Positions 11,543 to 30,532 of a DNA stretch of 64,000 nt are shown here, in pieces. Both the position numbers and the translations under genes were made by a program. The notes under the pieces are model-generated. The model was not told the DNA's origin. It ran no database searches and saw only the letters and a list, made by a program, of their open reading frames with translations. Every line of letters begins with the position of its first letter. The first letter of the stretch is position 1. Source of the stretch: Balamuthia mandrillaris (taxonomy: Eukaryota > Discosea > Longamoebia > Balamuthiidae); contig JAVKOQ010000004.1 of assembly GCA_031835245.1 (NCBI GenBank), forward strand, positions 124,001 to 188,000, written 5' to 3'.

Positions 11543-11615
11543 ATTAAACCTTATCTTTGCTTCTTTTTTCAAGCTTTTTATTATTTTACTATGTTATTAT
11601 TTGAAATAAAAATAA

Positions 11616-11648
11616 AATTAAAACTAGGAAAATTTCCTAGTTTTAATT
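11616..11648 (-). terminator. terminator after rpoC
   Basis: Perfect inverted repeat AATTAAAACTAGG / CCTAGTTTTAATT with an A/T-rich loop, 17 bases past the rpoC stop. Symmetric, so it could act on both strands. Confidence 0.88.
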
Positions 11649-11664
11649 ATTATCTTATATTTGA

Positions 11665-15927
<4,263 letters not shown>

Positions 15928-15946
15928 TTAGTGTTCTTCCTTTTGT

Positions 15947-19657
<3,711 letters not shown>

Positions 19658-19701
19658 TTAATTACTCCTTGTCTACTTTTTTGCTTTCTAATTGAATAGT
19701 A

Positions 19702-19729
19702 AAAATGGCACACAAAACAATGCCATTTT
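19702..19729 (-). terminator. attenuator-like hairpin between rplL and rpoB
   Basis: Stem AAAATGGCA / TGCCATTTT with a 10-base loop, followed on the minus strand by a short T-run. In many bacteria a partial terminator at this point reduces polymerase-gene transcription relative to ribosomal-protein genes; the same role is inferred here. Confidence 0.75.
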
Positions 19730-19753
19730 AAAATTTGATTTTTTTGTTAAAAA

Positions 19754-20125
19754 TTATTCAACAATAACTTCTGCTCCAACTGCAGAAAGTTTTTCTTTAA
19801 TATCTTTAGCTTCGTCTTCTTTTGCATTTTCTTTAAGAACTGCTGGTAAGTTGTCAACTAATTTTTTAGCTTCCATTAATCCTAATCCTAATAATTCTTT
19901 AACAACTTTAATAACGTTAACTTTTTGACCACCATCAGTTTTTAATGTAACTTTGAATTCAGATTTTGCTGAAGCTTCTCCACCTGCTGCTGGAGCTGCC
20001 GCAACTGCAACTGCTGAAGGATCAATACCAAATTCTTCTTTCATTGCTTCAACAAGTTCCATAACTTCTTTGATGTTCATTTCTTTTAATGATTCTATAA
20101 ATTGTTCTTTAGTAAGTTTTGCCAT
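19754..20125 (-). CDS. rplL: 50S ribosomal protein L7/L12
   Basis: 123 residues, typical for L7/L12, the acidic stalk protein that recruits translation factors. N-terminal dimerisation part [18 protein letters not shown], Ala/Gly-rich hinge ([13 protein letters not shown]), then the C-terminal domain with [20 protein letters not shown] and [25 protein letters not shown] before ATG 20125. Confidence 0.98.
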   Translation of the reverse strand: MAKLTKEQFIESLKEMNIKEVMELVEAMKEEFGIDPSAVAVAAAPAAGGEASAKSEFKVTLKTDGGQKVNVIKVVKELLGLGLMEAKKLVDNLPAVLKENAKEDEAKDIKEKLSAVGAEVIVE

Positions 20126-20190
20126 TTTAAATTCCTTTATTTTTTGTTTTAAATATTTTTTATGAATTTTTAAGATTCTAAATTGATCAA

Positions 20191-20688
20191 TTATGCATTA
20201 ATTTTATTTTCATCTACTAGCATTTTTAATCCAACTGAAAGTTGTCTTAAACCACCAAGTAGAGATGATGCCAGCATTGTAAGTGCTTCTTCGTAGTTTG
20301 GTAAAGTTGCAACTGTTTGCATTTCTTGTGCATCTGCAACTTTTCCTTCAAAAATACCGCCTTTTAATACAACTACTGGATTTGTTTTAGCGAATTTTGA
20401 AATAATTTTAGCTGGAGCTATTGCATCTGTAGAACCAAAAGCAAAAAAATTTGGACCAACTAGTGATTGTTCTAAATCTCCGAAACCTGCTTCTTTAGAT
20501 GCTATTTTAAATAGTCTATTTTTATAAACTTTTACAAAAACACCTGCTTCTTTAAACTCATTTCTAAGAGTTTCAATTTCAGCAACTGTTAATCCACGAT
20601 ATTCAGCTATAACTAATGAAGAAGAAGAATTAATCAAATCTTTAATTTCTTGCACTAATTCTTCTTTTTTCTTTCTAAAAGCGTTCAA
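20191..20688 (-). CDS. rplJ: 50S ribosomal protein L10
   Basis: 165 residues, the stalk base protein that carries L7/L12 dimers. The start is TTG at 20688 ([19 protein letters not shown]): it lies just after a near-perfect Shine-Dalgarno AAGGAGGTG, whereas the longer reading frame upstream has no such signal. Conserved [19 protein letters not shown] and [10 protein letters not shown] are visible. It lies 65 bases upstream of rplL. Confidence 0.97.
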   Translation of the reverse strand: MNAFRKKKEELVQEIKDLINSSSSLVIAEYRGLTVAEIETLRNEFKEAGVFVKVYKNRLFKIASKEAGFGDLEQSLVGPNFFAFGSTDAIAPAKIISKFAKTNPVVVLKGGIFEGKVADAQEMQTVATLPNYEEALTMLASSLLGGLRQLSVGLKMLVDENKINA

Positions 20689-20799
20689 ATTACACCTCCT
20701 TATTAGTATAGAAAAGATGCAATACTCAAAAATATACATTCAATAACAAATATTAAGTTTTTTAAAAAACTGTTATTATCTCTACGTATTGCGAAGAGA

Positions 20800-20805
20800 A
20801 TTATA
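20800..20805 (-). promoter_or_regulatory. -10 box upstream of rplJ-rplL-rpoBC
   Basis: TATAAT on the minus strand about 110 bases before the L10 start, leaving a leader of about 105 bases. An L10-type autoregulatory leader is expected there, but no convincing fold was worked out by eye. Confidence 0.55.
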
Positions 20806-20827
20806 CTAAAAAATCAAAAAATATCAA

Positions 20828-21760
20828 CTATTTTATAGACATAAGTAAGAAGTATTCAAAAGCATCTTTTTCATTCACTTGATTTGACTTAATTTTTCTA
20901 TCTATTTTGGCTAATAATTTAATTAATTCTTGAAGTTTTGTTATTCCTGTTTTTTTATAAAACTGCACTGCTTTTTTAACTTGAAAAATATGAATTTGAA
21001 GTTCTTTTTGTATATCAAATTCATTATATTTTTCTTCTTTATAAAGAAAACAAATAAAAGCTAACATTAGTTTTGAACTAAGTTGTGAAATTAAAAATTG
21101 AATTTTTTTACCTTGATTTATTTTTTCTTTATAAAAATTCCATGTGCTGGCAACATCGTGATCTGTAAAAGCATTTATGAAATTTCAATCACTATCAGAA
21201 TCATATTTTGTTAATAAATTTTCTATACTTTCTTCAGTGATATTTTTATCATATAACAAAAGTTTATTTAGTTCTTTTTCAATAATACTTCCATTTAAAG
21301 GAAGTTTTAAAGATAATGTAAGAAGTTGGGATTCATCAATTGTTCCTTGATTTTCTTCTATAAATTTACTTATAAATTTTATGATTGTTTTATCACTTAA
21401 TGTTTCTGTTTTAAAAACACTAGAACTTTTAAAAAAATGTGAATAAAAAAAGCTTGAAAAAATCTTTTTTTCTTGATTTTCTTCTTCTAATTCGTATAAA
21501 AAAATCACTGGACTAGAACTATCTATTAATTTTTTTGCAATCTTTTTTTCTTCTGAGTTAGTTAGTTTTGTATCTAAAAAGTTATGGAAAATGAACAATT
21601 TATTAGAACCAAAAAGATCCCTAGTTGTTATTGTATTCATAATATCAAAAAAAGAATCTGTTGAAAGAACATCAACAACTTCAAAATCTATGAATTTAGC
21701 AAGAATTTGTTCAACTTTTTTCTTCGTGAAATATGAGTCAGTTCCATAGACAAAAAACAT
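20828..21760 (-). CDS. holA: DNA polymerase III delta subunit
   Basis: 310-residue clamp-loader subunit, weakly conserved. The start MFFVYGTDSYFTKKKVEQIL matches the family pattern 'YG-x-x-x-Y/F-L-x-x-x' and the AAA-like N-domain follows. VIFLYELEEENQEKKIF and the C-terminal helical domain resemble HolA. ATG 21760 lies inside the end of comEC (73-base overlap in another frame). The comEC-holA order is common in Firmicutes and mollicutes, which supports the call. Confidence 0.8.
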
Positions 21761-23067
21761 ATTGAAAAAATTATATAGCAAATAAAGATAGTTGTAAAAT
21801 TTAATTTTATTAGCTGAATATAAATTTGAAAATTAGCTATTTTTTCTATAATTCAAAGTAAATGTTGAGCAATAAAATCCAACAAATTTTTTTCTCAAAT
21901 AAATAATCAACCGATAACATAGATAAAAATAGCAAAGGGAAGAAAAATTAACGAATTTAGATAACTAAAAATATTATATTTTTCATTAAAAAATAACAAT
22001 AATATTGAAGCAAAAATATGCACAATAACAGTTGAAATAAAGTTTTTTATTAATTTGTTCTCTATTTTCAAATATAAACAATAAAGCAGAACAAGTGTAA
22101 TTAAAAAAGTAAAAATATAACTAAATGAGTAAATTACTAAAGGATTTCACAAAATAAAAATTATCGCAACAAAAGATAAAATTTCAAAATTCTTAAATTT
22201 ATTTTTTAAAAACACTTTGTTAACTAAAGACAACACAAAAAACAATGTAGCTCTTAAAAAAGAAATTGGAAAATTTAAAATGTAATTTATTAAAGATAAT
22301 AAAATAACAAAAATTATGTTTGAGAATAAATTATTAATTTTTAAAAATTTAAGAATTTTAAAAATAAATAATCTTAAAAATCCTAAATGAAAGCCAGAAA
22401 TAACAAAAATATGGTAAATATTTAATTGTTTTAAATTTGCTATAAAATCATTATCTAAAATAAAATTTTCGCCTAATAAAGCAACAGGGAAAATTTTTGA
22501 ATAATTAAAATTTCCTGAAGATAAAAATTTAAAAATGTTGTTCCGCCAACCTTCATCTCTAGTAATTATTTTAAAAGAATTTAGAGTTTTTATTTCAAAA
22601 AAAGTGTGAAAACTTTTTAAATAATTTTCTATATTAAAATTTGTTGATTTATTAGTAATTTTTGTTACTGTTCCACTTATAAAAATTTTGTCATAAATAT
22701 TTAAATTTTTATCTTTTAAAAAGATATTATAACCATTGAATTTAAAAATAACTCCCAATGCATTCTTATTAGAAATAGAAACTTCTGAGTGAATAGAAAA
22801 AGATTTAATTGAAGTTTTATTTATTCAAAATCAAGAAAAAAGAAGAAAAGAGAAGCACAAAGTAAATAAAATTTCATTATAACCTTTTAACAAAAACAAC
22901 ATCATTAGGGTTAAAAAACTAAAGAAAAAATACTCTATTGAATGCTGATCAAATGCTAAAGTAAGAAAAATTAAATTTAATACTACGATTATTCAAGAGA
23001 AAAATTGTTTTGTAGTTTTTCTAAGCTCTTTGATCCCAATCCAGGGATTTGTTCAATATCTTCTCAA
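21688..23067 (-). CDS. comEC: ComEC/Rec2-type DNA channel protein, short form
   Basis: 459-residue multi-pass membrane protein. It keeps the competence core: an OB-like region near the start, then HIFVISGFHLGFLR (the conserved ISG-x-H-x-x motif) and many helices including SLINYILNFPISFLRATLFF. It ends without the C-terminal beta-lactamase-like domain of full-length ComEC (700-800 residues), as in other mollicutes. The reading frame is open through the comEA end; TTG at 23067, 8 bases after AGGA, is the best start, but this is uncertain. The 3' end runs 73 bases into holA in another frame. Many TGA tryptophans. Confidence 0.83.
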
Positions 23068-23483
23068 GTTATTTTCCTATGTTTATTTTTCAAGAAAAAA
23101 TCTTGTATTTTTGCTAATAAACTTTTATTAATTTTAATTTTTTTGAAGACTTCTTCTTTTAAATTATTAGATAGCAAAGGTTTTTGTTTTTTAATTTCTA
23201 AATTTAAATCTTCAAATTGTTTTTCTTGTAATTTGAAAACTGATAAATCTGAATTAGGAAGTGGTTTGAATTTTTCTATAATTTCCTTTAAAAGTGTTCC
23301 TTTTTTAAAAGTTTTTTCTCCAGGAAACACAACTTGACCTGAAATTTTTACCTTAATATCTTCTTTATAATTGGATATTGGTGAAATATTATAAAAATTT
23401 TCTCTACTAATGTACAAACCAGATAAAGTAAAAAATAAAATTGAAAAAAGTACAATTAAAATTATTTTTATTTTTTTAGTCAT
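22989..23483 (-). CDS. comEA: ComEA-like DNA-binding protein
   Basis: 164 residues. One N-terminal membrane anchor (IKIILIVLFSILFFTLSGLYI), a SLBB-like segment (VKISGQVVFPGEKTFKKG), and a helix-hairpin-helix at the C-terminus (ITWEDIEQIPGLGSKSLEKL). This is the ComEA plan: bind incoming double-stranded DNA outside the membrane for ComEC. RBS AAAGGAGAC before ATG 23483. Overlaps the proposed comEC start by 79 bases. Confidence 0.87.
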
Positions 23484-23509
23484 TTTAAGTCTCCTTTCAT
23501 TTTTTAATT

Positions 23510-23515
23510 TATAAT
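23510..23515 (+). promoter_or_regulatory. -10 box of rnpB
   Basis: TATAAT six bases before the first base of the P1 helix of the RNase P RNA. It lies in the short gap behind the divergent comEA start. Confidence 0.7.
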
Positions 23516-23520
23516 TTTAT

Positions 23521-23818
23521 ATACATCGGTCAATTGCTGCTTTTTAAAAGTAGAGGAAAGTCCGCGCTAGCACTATCTGAGATGATAGTAGTGTTCATGT
23601 TGGATCTAATAAATCCAAGCCTAGACGACAAGTGCCACAGAGACGAATTTATTAAATTAAAGTGAAACGCGGTAAACTCCATGAGCTAGAAACCCAAATG
23701 AAGGTAGGGGAATTTGTTTTTTAGAATTCAATAAAAAACAAAAAGTTTTTTAAACTTAGATAAATAATTGATGCTAGAAATAGTACAGAACGCGGCTTAT
23801 AGATGTAAAGGCACCTTC
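23521..23818 (+). ncRNA. rnpB: RNase P RNA
   Basis: Catalytic RNA that matures tRNA 5' ends. Conserved blocks are all present in order: GAGGAAAGTCCGCGCT near the start, the AGACGACAAGTGCCACAGAG region, GTGAAACGCGGTAAACTCC, and near the end AATAGTACAGAACGCGGCTT. The ends TACATC (23522-23527) and GATGTA (23812-23817) pair as helix P1. About 296 bases, bacillus-type (B). No other RNA gene was found in the window. Confidence 0.97.
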
Positions 23819-23841
23819 GGGTGTTTTTTTTTTTTACACTT
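23819..23841 (+). terminator. rnpB terminator
   Basis: GGCACC / GGTGTT stem with a TTCG tetraloop and a run of 12 T. Confidence 0.92.
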
Positions 23842-23920
23842 TATTTATCTTCAAAAATTAAAGATTTTTAAAAAAAGGAAAAATTTAATAAATGTTCTTT
23901 TATTTTTCCTAAATTCTTTG

Positions 23921-23926
23921 TATAAT
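23921..23926 (+). promoter_or_regulatory. -10 box for the 5'-nucleotidase gene
   Basis: TATAAT preceded by TG, 38 bases before the TTG start. A -35 box is not convincing. Confidence 0.6.
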
Positions 23927-23963
23927 TCATAATTAATAGTAATAAATCAAAAAGGGGACAAAA

Positions 23964-26045
23964 TTGAAGAAAAAATTTTTATTAACTTTTTCTACTTTTA
24001 CTACAATTGCAGCAGCAATTCCTTTAATTGTTAGTTGTACTCAAATTCACACTCAAACATCTGCAGAAATTAGAGATAAATATTTTGCTACAGTTCAAAC
24101 ATATTCTGATAAACTCAAAGAATTTCAAACAAAAATTAAAAATATTAGATATGAAAAACCAAAAAGTGATACAGATCAAATAACTAATATTATTTATCAA
24201 GCACAATCTGTACTTGATCCTTTAATTAGTGAAGCTAACTTTTTATTTTCTAGACTACATGAATTAGAAAAAAAGGAAAATTCAAGACTAAGAACAGTCA
24301 AAATTTTCCATACAAATGATGAGCACGGAAGATTGTTATTTGACGATGGAAAATACAATAATTACTCTGGAATGGATAAAACTGGTTTATATCTTAAAAA
24401 ATTTAATAGAGATTTACTTTTATCAGCTGGGGATTTAATCCAAGGTCTACCTCTTTCTGATACTGATCAAGGAGAAACAATTTCTAAAATTGCAAAATAT
24501 TCTGGTTATGATTCTATAGCTGTAGGAAATCATGAATTTGACTATGGAATCCAACATATTCTGGATTTAGACAAAAATACTACAAAAGCTGAATTTAATA
24601 GAACTATGCCATTTATTTCAGCTAATATTTATTGAAGACAACCTTCAGAAGCTGAACTAGATAAATTATCAGATGAAGAAAAGGCAAAACGCCCTCCGAA
24701 ATTTGAACTCAACAAAAGAGTTTTTAAACCTTATATTATCAAAACATTATCTAATGGATTAAAAGTTGCAATTTTTGGAATCACAACACCGGACACAAAA
24801 ATTACTTCACATCCAAAAAATTCTTTCTGGGTTGAATTTAGAGATCCAGTTGAAGAGGCTAAAAAAGTAATAGCCGAAATCAAGAAAGAAGATCCTTCAA
24901 TTTCTTTCATAATTGCAACAACTCACTTAGGAACTGGAAGAAGTAAACAAGAATGAACTTCTGAATGAGTAGCTCAAAATACTAACGGAGGTTTAGATTT
25001 AATTTTAGATGGACACTCACACACTTATGTAGAAATTCACAAACCAGATGAAAACAAAAATGTTTGAGTAACTCAAACTGAAGCTTATACAAAATGACTA
25101 GGAGATATTGATTTAGTTTTTGATTCTCTAACTGGCGAAATTGTCAAAATTGTTCAATCTTTAAGAGATATTAATCAAATTAACATTGTTACTAAAGATT
25201 TACCAAGTTATTGAATTTCTGAATTAGAAAAAAAATATAATGATGAAAACAAAGTAGTTGTCTTTAATTCTCCAGGTGTATTCAAACACGTTGAAACAAT
25301 TGATATAGACAAACAACCATACTGAATAGGTAGAGTAAAAGCAACTTCACTTGGAGTTATGGCAGCTAATTCAATGGCTTGAGATTTTGCTAAAACAAAA
25401 ATTTGAGAATCAAAATCAGGATGAGAACCAGCCACTCTTGATAATTCATTAGCGCTTGTAAATAGTGGTGGTTTAAGAACGGATTTAATCCCAGGAGAAA
25501 TCACAAAAGGTGATGTTTTAGGAGTTAGTCCGTTTGGAAACAGAATTGTGAGCATTAGATTAAAAGGTGATGTTCTTAAACAAGCATTAGCTTATGGATT
25601 ATCCAGAGGAAGAAGTGGTGGTTTTGCTCAACTTTCTTCTAATGTTGCTTATGATGTAAAAGTTGAAAAAGGATTAGATAACAAAACTAAAACACAACAA
25701 TGATTATGAAAACCTAATCCCAATTCTTTCAAAATCAACAACAAAGCTATAGATGATAACAAATTCTATTATCTAACTACAAATGACTTTGTTTCAGTAG
25801 GTGGTGATGGCTATACAATGTTAAATTTAAATGAAAATAATCAAATTGAAAGAGCTTATGAGGGAGGAAAATATATTGAGTCTCTAATAAAATATGCTCA
25901 ATATGCAAACTCTATTGGTCATGATTCCTCACCTACAGACTTATTCGCACATAAACTAGCTGAATATCTTAAACCTAATTTCTTAGATAATCAAAAAGTT
26001 GAAATACCTCAAGAAGCTTTGGTAAAAAGAGGTCCAACAGTTTAA
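23964..26045 (+). CDS. lipoprotein 5'-nucleotidase / UDP-sugar hydrolase family
   Basis: 693 residues. Signal peptide ends IVSC (Cys25). A helical spacer of about 80 residues precedes the metallophosphatase domain: FHTNDEHGRLLF, LLSAGDLIQGLPLS, VGNHEFDYGIQH, IIATTHLGTG and LDGHSHTYVE supply the two-metal site. The 5_nucleotid_C domain follows, with NSLALVNSGGLRTDLIPG and YYLTTNDFVSVGGDGY. It would strip phosphate from nucleotides at the surface so nucleosides can be imported. Start is TTG at 23964 after AAGGGG. It fits functionally with the nuclease/ABC locus at the left of the window but is not linked to it. An IS begins 36 bases after its stop. Confidence 0.92.
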
Positions 26046-26080
26046 TTTCCTTCAAAATCAAGTAAAAAAACACACTTTTA

Positions 26081-27592
26081 TGAGATGGTGCCCTTTTCTT
26101 AATAAAATTTTTAAACAGTTTAATTAATTATAATTTGGAATGAATGTTTCCCTAAATTTAATGGGAGACATTCATTTTATTTTATCTTTAATTCGTTTGT
26201 AATTGTAATAATAAATATAATTTGTAATTGCTTTGTGAAATTGTTTAAAAGTTAAAAATTCTTTTTCGCGACCATAAAAACATTTTCTTTTTAATGTCCC
26301 AAAAAATGATTCAATGATGCTATTATCTAAACAATTTCCTTTTCGAGACATGGACTGAGTTATTCCTTTTTGTTTTAATTTTTCTGAAAATTGTTTATGT
26401 TGATATTGTCAACCTTGATCACTGTGAAAAATTAAACCCTCAAGATTTTTTTGCTTTGAAAATGCTCTTTGAAGCATTTTTCTAATTTGCTGGTTATTAG
26501 CGCTTGTAGACAAATCTCAAGCAATAACTTCGCCATTAAACATATCTAAAATTGGCGATAAATATGCTTTTCCAAATGGTCCGCTAAATTCAGTTACATC
26601 TGTAGTTCATTTTTGATTTGGTTGAGTAGCAACAAAATTTCTATTTAAATATTGTCTGCAATTTTGCCAACTGTTCCTTTGTAAGATTTGTATTTTCTTC
26701 TAGAACAAATTGCTTTGAGATTGAATTTTTCCATTAATCTGCGAACTTTTTTAAATCCAATTTTATATTCTCTATTATTAAGTTCAGCTTTTATTCTTCT
26801 TTTTCCATATATTGCTTTATTTTCTTCAAAAATAAGCTTTACTTGGCTTATAATTTCTTCATTTTTCTTGTCAAAATCTTCTTTTTTGAGTTCATAATAA
26901 AAAGTAGATATAGGAATAGAAAACTCTTTTAATACTTGAGTTAATCGAAGATTTTTATCAGCTTTTACTTTATTATAAATTTTTTTTATTTTTTCTTGCC
27001 TTGGTTGATTTGAGTCAAAGATCTCTACCAAGGCTTTTCACTTTTTTAGAACTTCATTTTCCTTTTTTAAAAGTTTATTTTCTTCTCTAAGAAGTTTAAG
27101 TTCTTCATATACAGATAATGAAGAATTTGATTGATCTTGACTATCGGAATTGTTTGATACTTTTGTAGATTTATTATTATTATTAATCTTAGATTTCATT
27201 AGTCTTCCTTTGTTTAATTCTAAACCACTAATTCCCGATTCTAAATATTTTTTCGCTCAAAAAGATATTTGACTTGGATTAAGATTATTTTCAAGTGAAA
27301 TTTTAACAATTGGTTCACCAGCTAAAAATCTTTTAACTATGTTTAATCTTTGATCTATAGTTCACTTTTTATTTCGTGGTTTTTTCTTAAGACCTTCAAC
27401 TCCTAATTTGTCATAAATTTTTTCTCAAAAATTTACTTGATTTAAAAAATTTTCTGATTTGTATTAGCAAAATCAGGCTTTTTAATTTTAATTCCTTTTT
27501 TGTATTTTTTTTACACATTCTAATTTAAATTCTAATGAATATTTCATAAAAAACCCCTTTTCTATTTTTCTAAGAGAAGGGGGATCTGCTCA
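26081..27592 (-). mobile_element. IS3-family insertion sequence (IS150/IS1138-like), copy 1
   Basis: About 1512 bases. The ends resemble each other: TGAGATGGTGCCCTTTTCTT at the left and, reverse-complemented, TGAGCAGATCCCCCTTCTCT at the right. The transposase reads on the minus strand. The right end contains an internal hairpin (AAAAGGGG against CCCCTTCTC) that could stop outside transcription from reading in. No clear target duplication is visible (TTTA left, AAAC right), unlike copy 2. The element is a direct repeat of 40711-42243. Confidence 0.88.
26124..27547 (-). pseudogene. IS3-family transposase (DDE, rve type), broken in at least three places
   Basis: The N-terminal helix-turn-helix part (RLNIVKRFLAGEPIVKISLE), a Leu-zipper stretch (EELKLLREENKLLKKENEV), the HTH_21 part (YGKRRIKAELNNREYKIGFK) and the rve catalytic core (WTTDVTEFSGPFGKAYLSP, then FHSDQGWQYQ and [15 protein letters not shown]) are all present, but in more than one frame. 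Break 1 is at an A8 run after codon 14. Break 2 is a one-base loss near 27455-27465, not shared with copy 2. Break 3 is a TAA just after KIADNI near 26645. Either inactive, or expressed only by frameshifting at breaks 1 and 3 with break 2 lethal. Confidence 0.85.
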
Positions 27593-27663
27593 AAACTAAT
27601 TACTTTTTTTATTATTAATGTATAAAAATATACGTATAAGTTCGAGGTATTAATTATTATTGA

Positions 27664-29980
27664 TTATTTTTTTGATTCTTGTTCTACTGCAGCTATATCT
27701 TCGTCTAATTGTTTATTGGCTTTTTTAGAATTTTCAAAATTTAAATCGAAGAATTCATTTTTTGCAACATAATCAGCTTTATTAGTATCTGCAAATTTTA
27801 AGGTTACAAATGTTCCAAAATTTTCAATTTATTCTTTAGTGTCATCGTAGTTTGTAAGAATAATTATTTTGGTAACATCTTCAGTGTTAATTTTATTGAA
27901 AATTTCTTCTACTTTATCTACTTTTTTAAATGAAGAATCTTCTGGATTATATCCTAAGGTTTTATAAATGTTATTTTCAAACGATTTTTGTAATATTCTT
28001 TTGTAGGAAGTGTTAATTTTGAATTATCTGTAGTTGAAATTTCTACTCTAGTTAATAAAAGTTGGTACAAATTATAGGATTTAACAGTTAAGGTTGCTTT
28101 TTCATTGCCTACTTGTTCTCTAATAGTTTTATTTAATTCTTCAGGATTGGTTTGTAATTGGTTTAGTTCTTCGGCATTTGTATTGTGTGCTTTATAAACT
28201 TCAGCAATGATTTTACTTTGTTCTTCTAAATCGTCTTGTTTTTCAGGAGATAATTTTGCGATTTTTTCTTCAATTTCTTTTTCTGTTGTTTCATCCAAAC
28301 TGTGTTTTTGGTTGTATTCTTCTTGAGTTATAAATTTTGTATCTTTGACAAAATCATCTACACTCATTTTTTCATATTGTTTAGCAGAAGGATATCCTAA
28401 ATAGAATTCATCACGAAGTTATTTTTGTTTTGCAACTTCTTGAGCTTTGTCTTCTTTGGCTTTTTTAACAATTGCTGCATCTAGTGTTGCATTATTGTTT
28501 CTTATATCATCAAGGTTTGATTCAAATAAAATGTTTTTGTAAACTATATTATCTAAAGTTATACCTTGATATTTAGTATGTGGTTTAGCTAAGTAGTGTT
28601 CTACTGGTTCTGCGAACTCTACTTTTACAAAACGTCCTCAATTAACTGTAGGTTTTTCAGAAGTTAGTTTGTTAGTTAGTAAAGTAATTTTTTTAATTTT
28701 AGCTCCAGGAACTTCTAATTGTTTTAAAATACTTTCTATTTTAGGATCACGGGTTAATTCAGTTGGTTTATCTTGTGCAATATAACCTAGTAATAAATAA
28801 ATGTATTTTTCAAATGTAGTTTTTAGTTCTGGATTTGTTGATATTCCAAATGGTGAATTATCAGCTGTAGAAATTTCTGTTTTTATTAAAGTCAATCCAT
28901 ACATATGATATGGTTTGATATTTATATTTACTTTTTGATTTTCTAGTATTTGTCTGATAATTTGATTGAAATCGTTTGGATTATTTTCTATTTGTGCAAA
29001 TTCACCGGCATTTGTGTTGTGTTTTTTAAATATTTCGTTTTTAATTTTGTTAATTTCTATTGGATCTTTTTACTTGTTTTGAGCAAGTGTTTTAATTTTA
29101 TCTTCAATTTCTTTGTTAATTAATTGAATTTCTGCTGCTTTTTTATCATACTGTTCTTGAGTTATAAAATTTTCGTCAGCTTCGAAATCCTTTGTTGTCA
29201 TAGCTAAATATTCTTTAGCTTTTGGAAATTCTTGATAAAAATTATCACGTTGTTCTTTTTGTTCTTCAATGGTTTTTGCAGTTGTTTCTGTTTTTGAATT
29301 TTGATCTTTTCCTAATAATTTAGCAAGAATTAATTCATATTCGGAACCATTTTCTTTAAGTTTTTTAAGTAAGTTTGCATTTTTTTGAGCAAAAATTACA
29401 TAATCTTTAATTGTTTGTTTAACTTGTGCATCTGTAGATAATTTTTCATTGTATGTATTAGCTAAACTTAGAGCTAATTCAGCATTTATATGTGCACTTA
29501 GTTGTTTTGTGTAATTTACTAATTCTTCTGGAAGGGTTGAATTTGGTTCAAATGCTTTTGGACCAGTTGCTTGTTGAGCACTTATGTTTTCTTCTAAAAA
29601 GTTAGTAATAATTTTGTTTTTTCTGTTGTTTTTTGTTCTTCTGAAAGTTTGGTGTCATCATCTATTTTTGAGAGTTCTTTATCTATTTTAAGAGACTCAG
29701 CTAATGAAATAATGTCATCTTTAAATTCAATTAATTGTTGTTGATCAGTTGGTAATTTTATTTTAGAGTTTTCTTTTGCTTGTATTGATCCCAAAGTTTT
29801 TAAAATAACAGGCGAATATAGAGAAATTGGAGTTTTATACTCAATTTTAGTTTCTACTTTTGTTTCTGTTTTACGGTTTGGAAGGATTAAAGCCATAGCA
29901 ATTATAGAAGGGGAAGCAAGTACTAAAAATACTGCAATACCCAACGCTAATTTACTCTTTTTTATGCTTTTAAAGTTCAT
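27664..29980 (-). pseudogene. remnant of a membrane-anchored, repeat-bearing surface protein
   Basis: The start is intact: AGAGG then ATG 29980, and an N-terminal anchor LALGIAVFLVLASPSIIAMA. The rest is broken: a frameshift in an A6 run at 29617-29622, in-frame TAA near 29072, near 28420 and near 27832, and a second frameshift near 28000. The two halves are homologous: 'FYQEFPKAKEYLAMTTKDF' in the first and 'FYLGYPSAKQYEKMSVDDF' in the second, both followed by FITQEQY/FITQEEY, and later LTLIKTEISTADNS and LLLTRVEISTTDNS. So the ancestral protein had two repeats of roughly 270 residues. No family recognised. It adjoins IS copy 1. Confidence 0.75.
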
Positions 29981-30108
29981 CTATTAACCTCTTTTCTTTT
30001 ACTAATAATTATATATATGCCAAGTATTTCGTACAAAAAACATCAGAAACAAAGGAAAATGAAGAAAAAATAAGTATTTTTTATTATTAATTAATCTGAT
30101 TAAATAAA

Positions 30109-30136
30109 AAAACCACTACAAAATAACCGTGGTTTT
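30109..30136 (-). terminator. hairpin terminator
   Basis: AAAACCAC / GTGGTTTT stem. Placed downstream of the AlbA-type gene (minus strand) and before the wrecked surface gene. Confidence 0.6.
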
Positions 30137-30324
30137 AAGGCATAATTTTTTAATGTAATTTTTGATTTTTAAATTAAATTTTTATATAACAAAGTTTATA
30201 TTAAATACTAAAAATATTCAATTTATAATCATTAATAATTAGGTGTTTTTAAATATATTAGCTAAAATTAAATAAATTAAATATTCAACAAATTTATTTT
30301 CCTTTTTTGATTTAAAGCGCTATA

Positions 30325-30481
30325 TTTATAATATATAATCATAATTTTTTAATAAAAAATATTTTTTTGGAAAATTAAATTTAAAGAAAAATAAAGGATT
30401 TTTATAAAAAATAATTTAAAGTCTAATTTAAAGTCTAATTTTGATAATATATAATTATAATTTTTTATATAAAAATTTTTT
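30325..30481. repeat. two imperfect AT-rich direct repeats plus a 12-base tandem unit
   Basis: A unit beginning ATAATATATAATCATAATTT (near 30331) recurs near 30446 with ATTATAATTT in place of the middle, each followed by AT-rich sequence and a T-run. Between them AATTTAAAGTCT is repeated twice in tandem near 30412-30438. Function unknown; the T-runs could act in termination. Confidence 0.6.
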
Positions 30482-30532
30482 TTGATCTTTAATGTACAAA
30501 CTAATCGTATTCTATTTATTTGTTTTAATTTT

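Larger units (their letters stand above)
29981..30532. other. 552-base AT-rich intergenic stretch
   Basis: No gene supported. It contains a hairpin terminator (30109-30136) and a direct repeat region (about 30325-30481), listed separately. The short frame inside is low-complexity Lys/Asn/Ile and is not credible. Confidence 0.6.
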
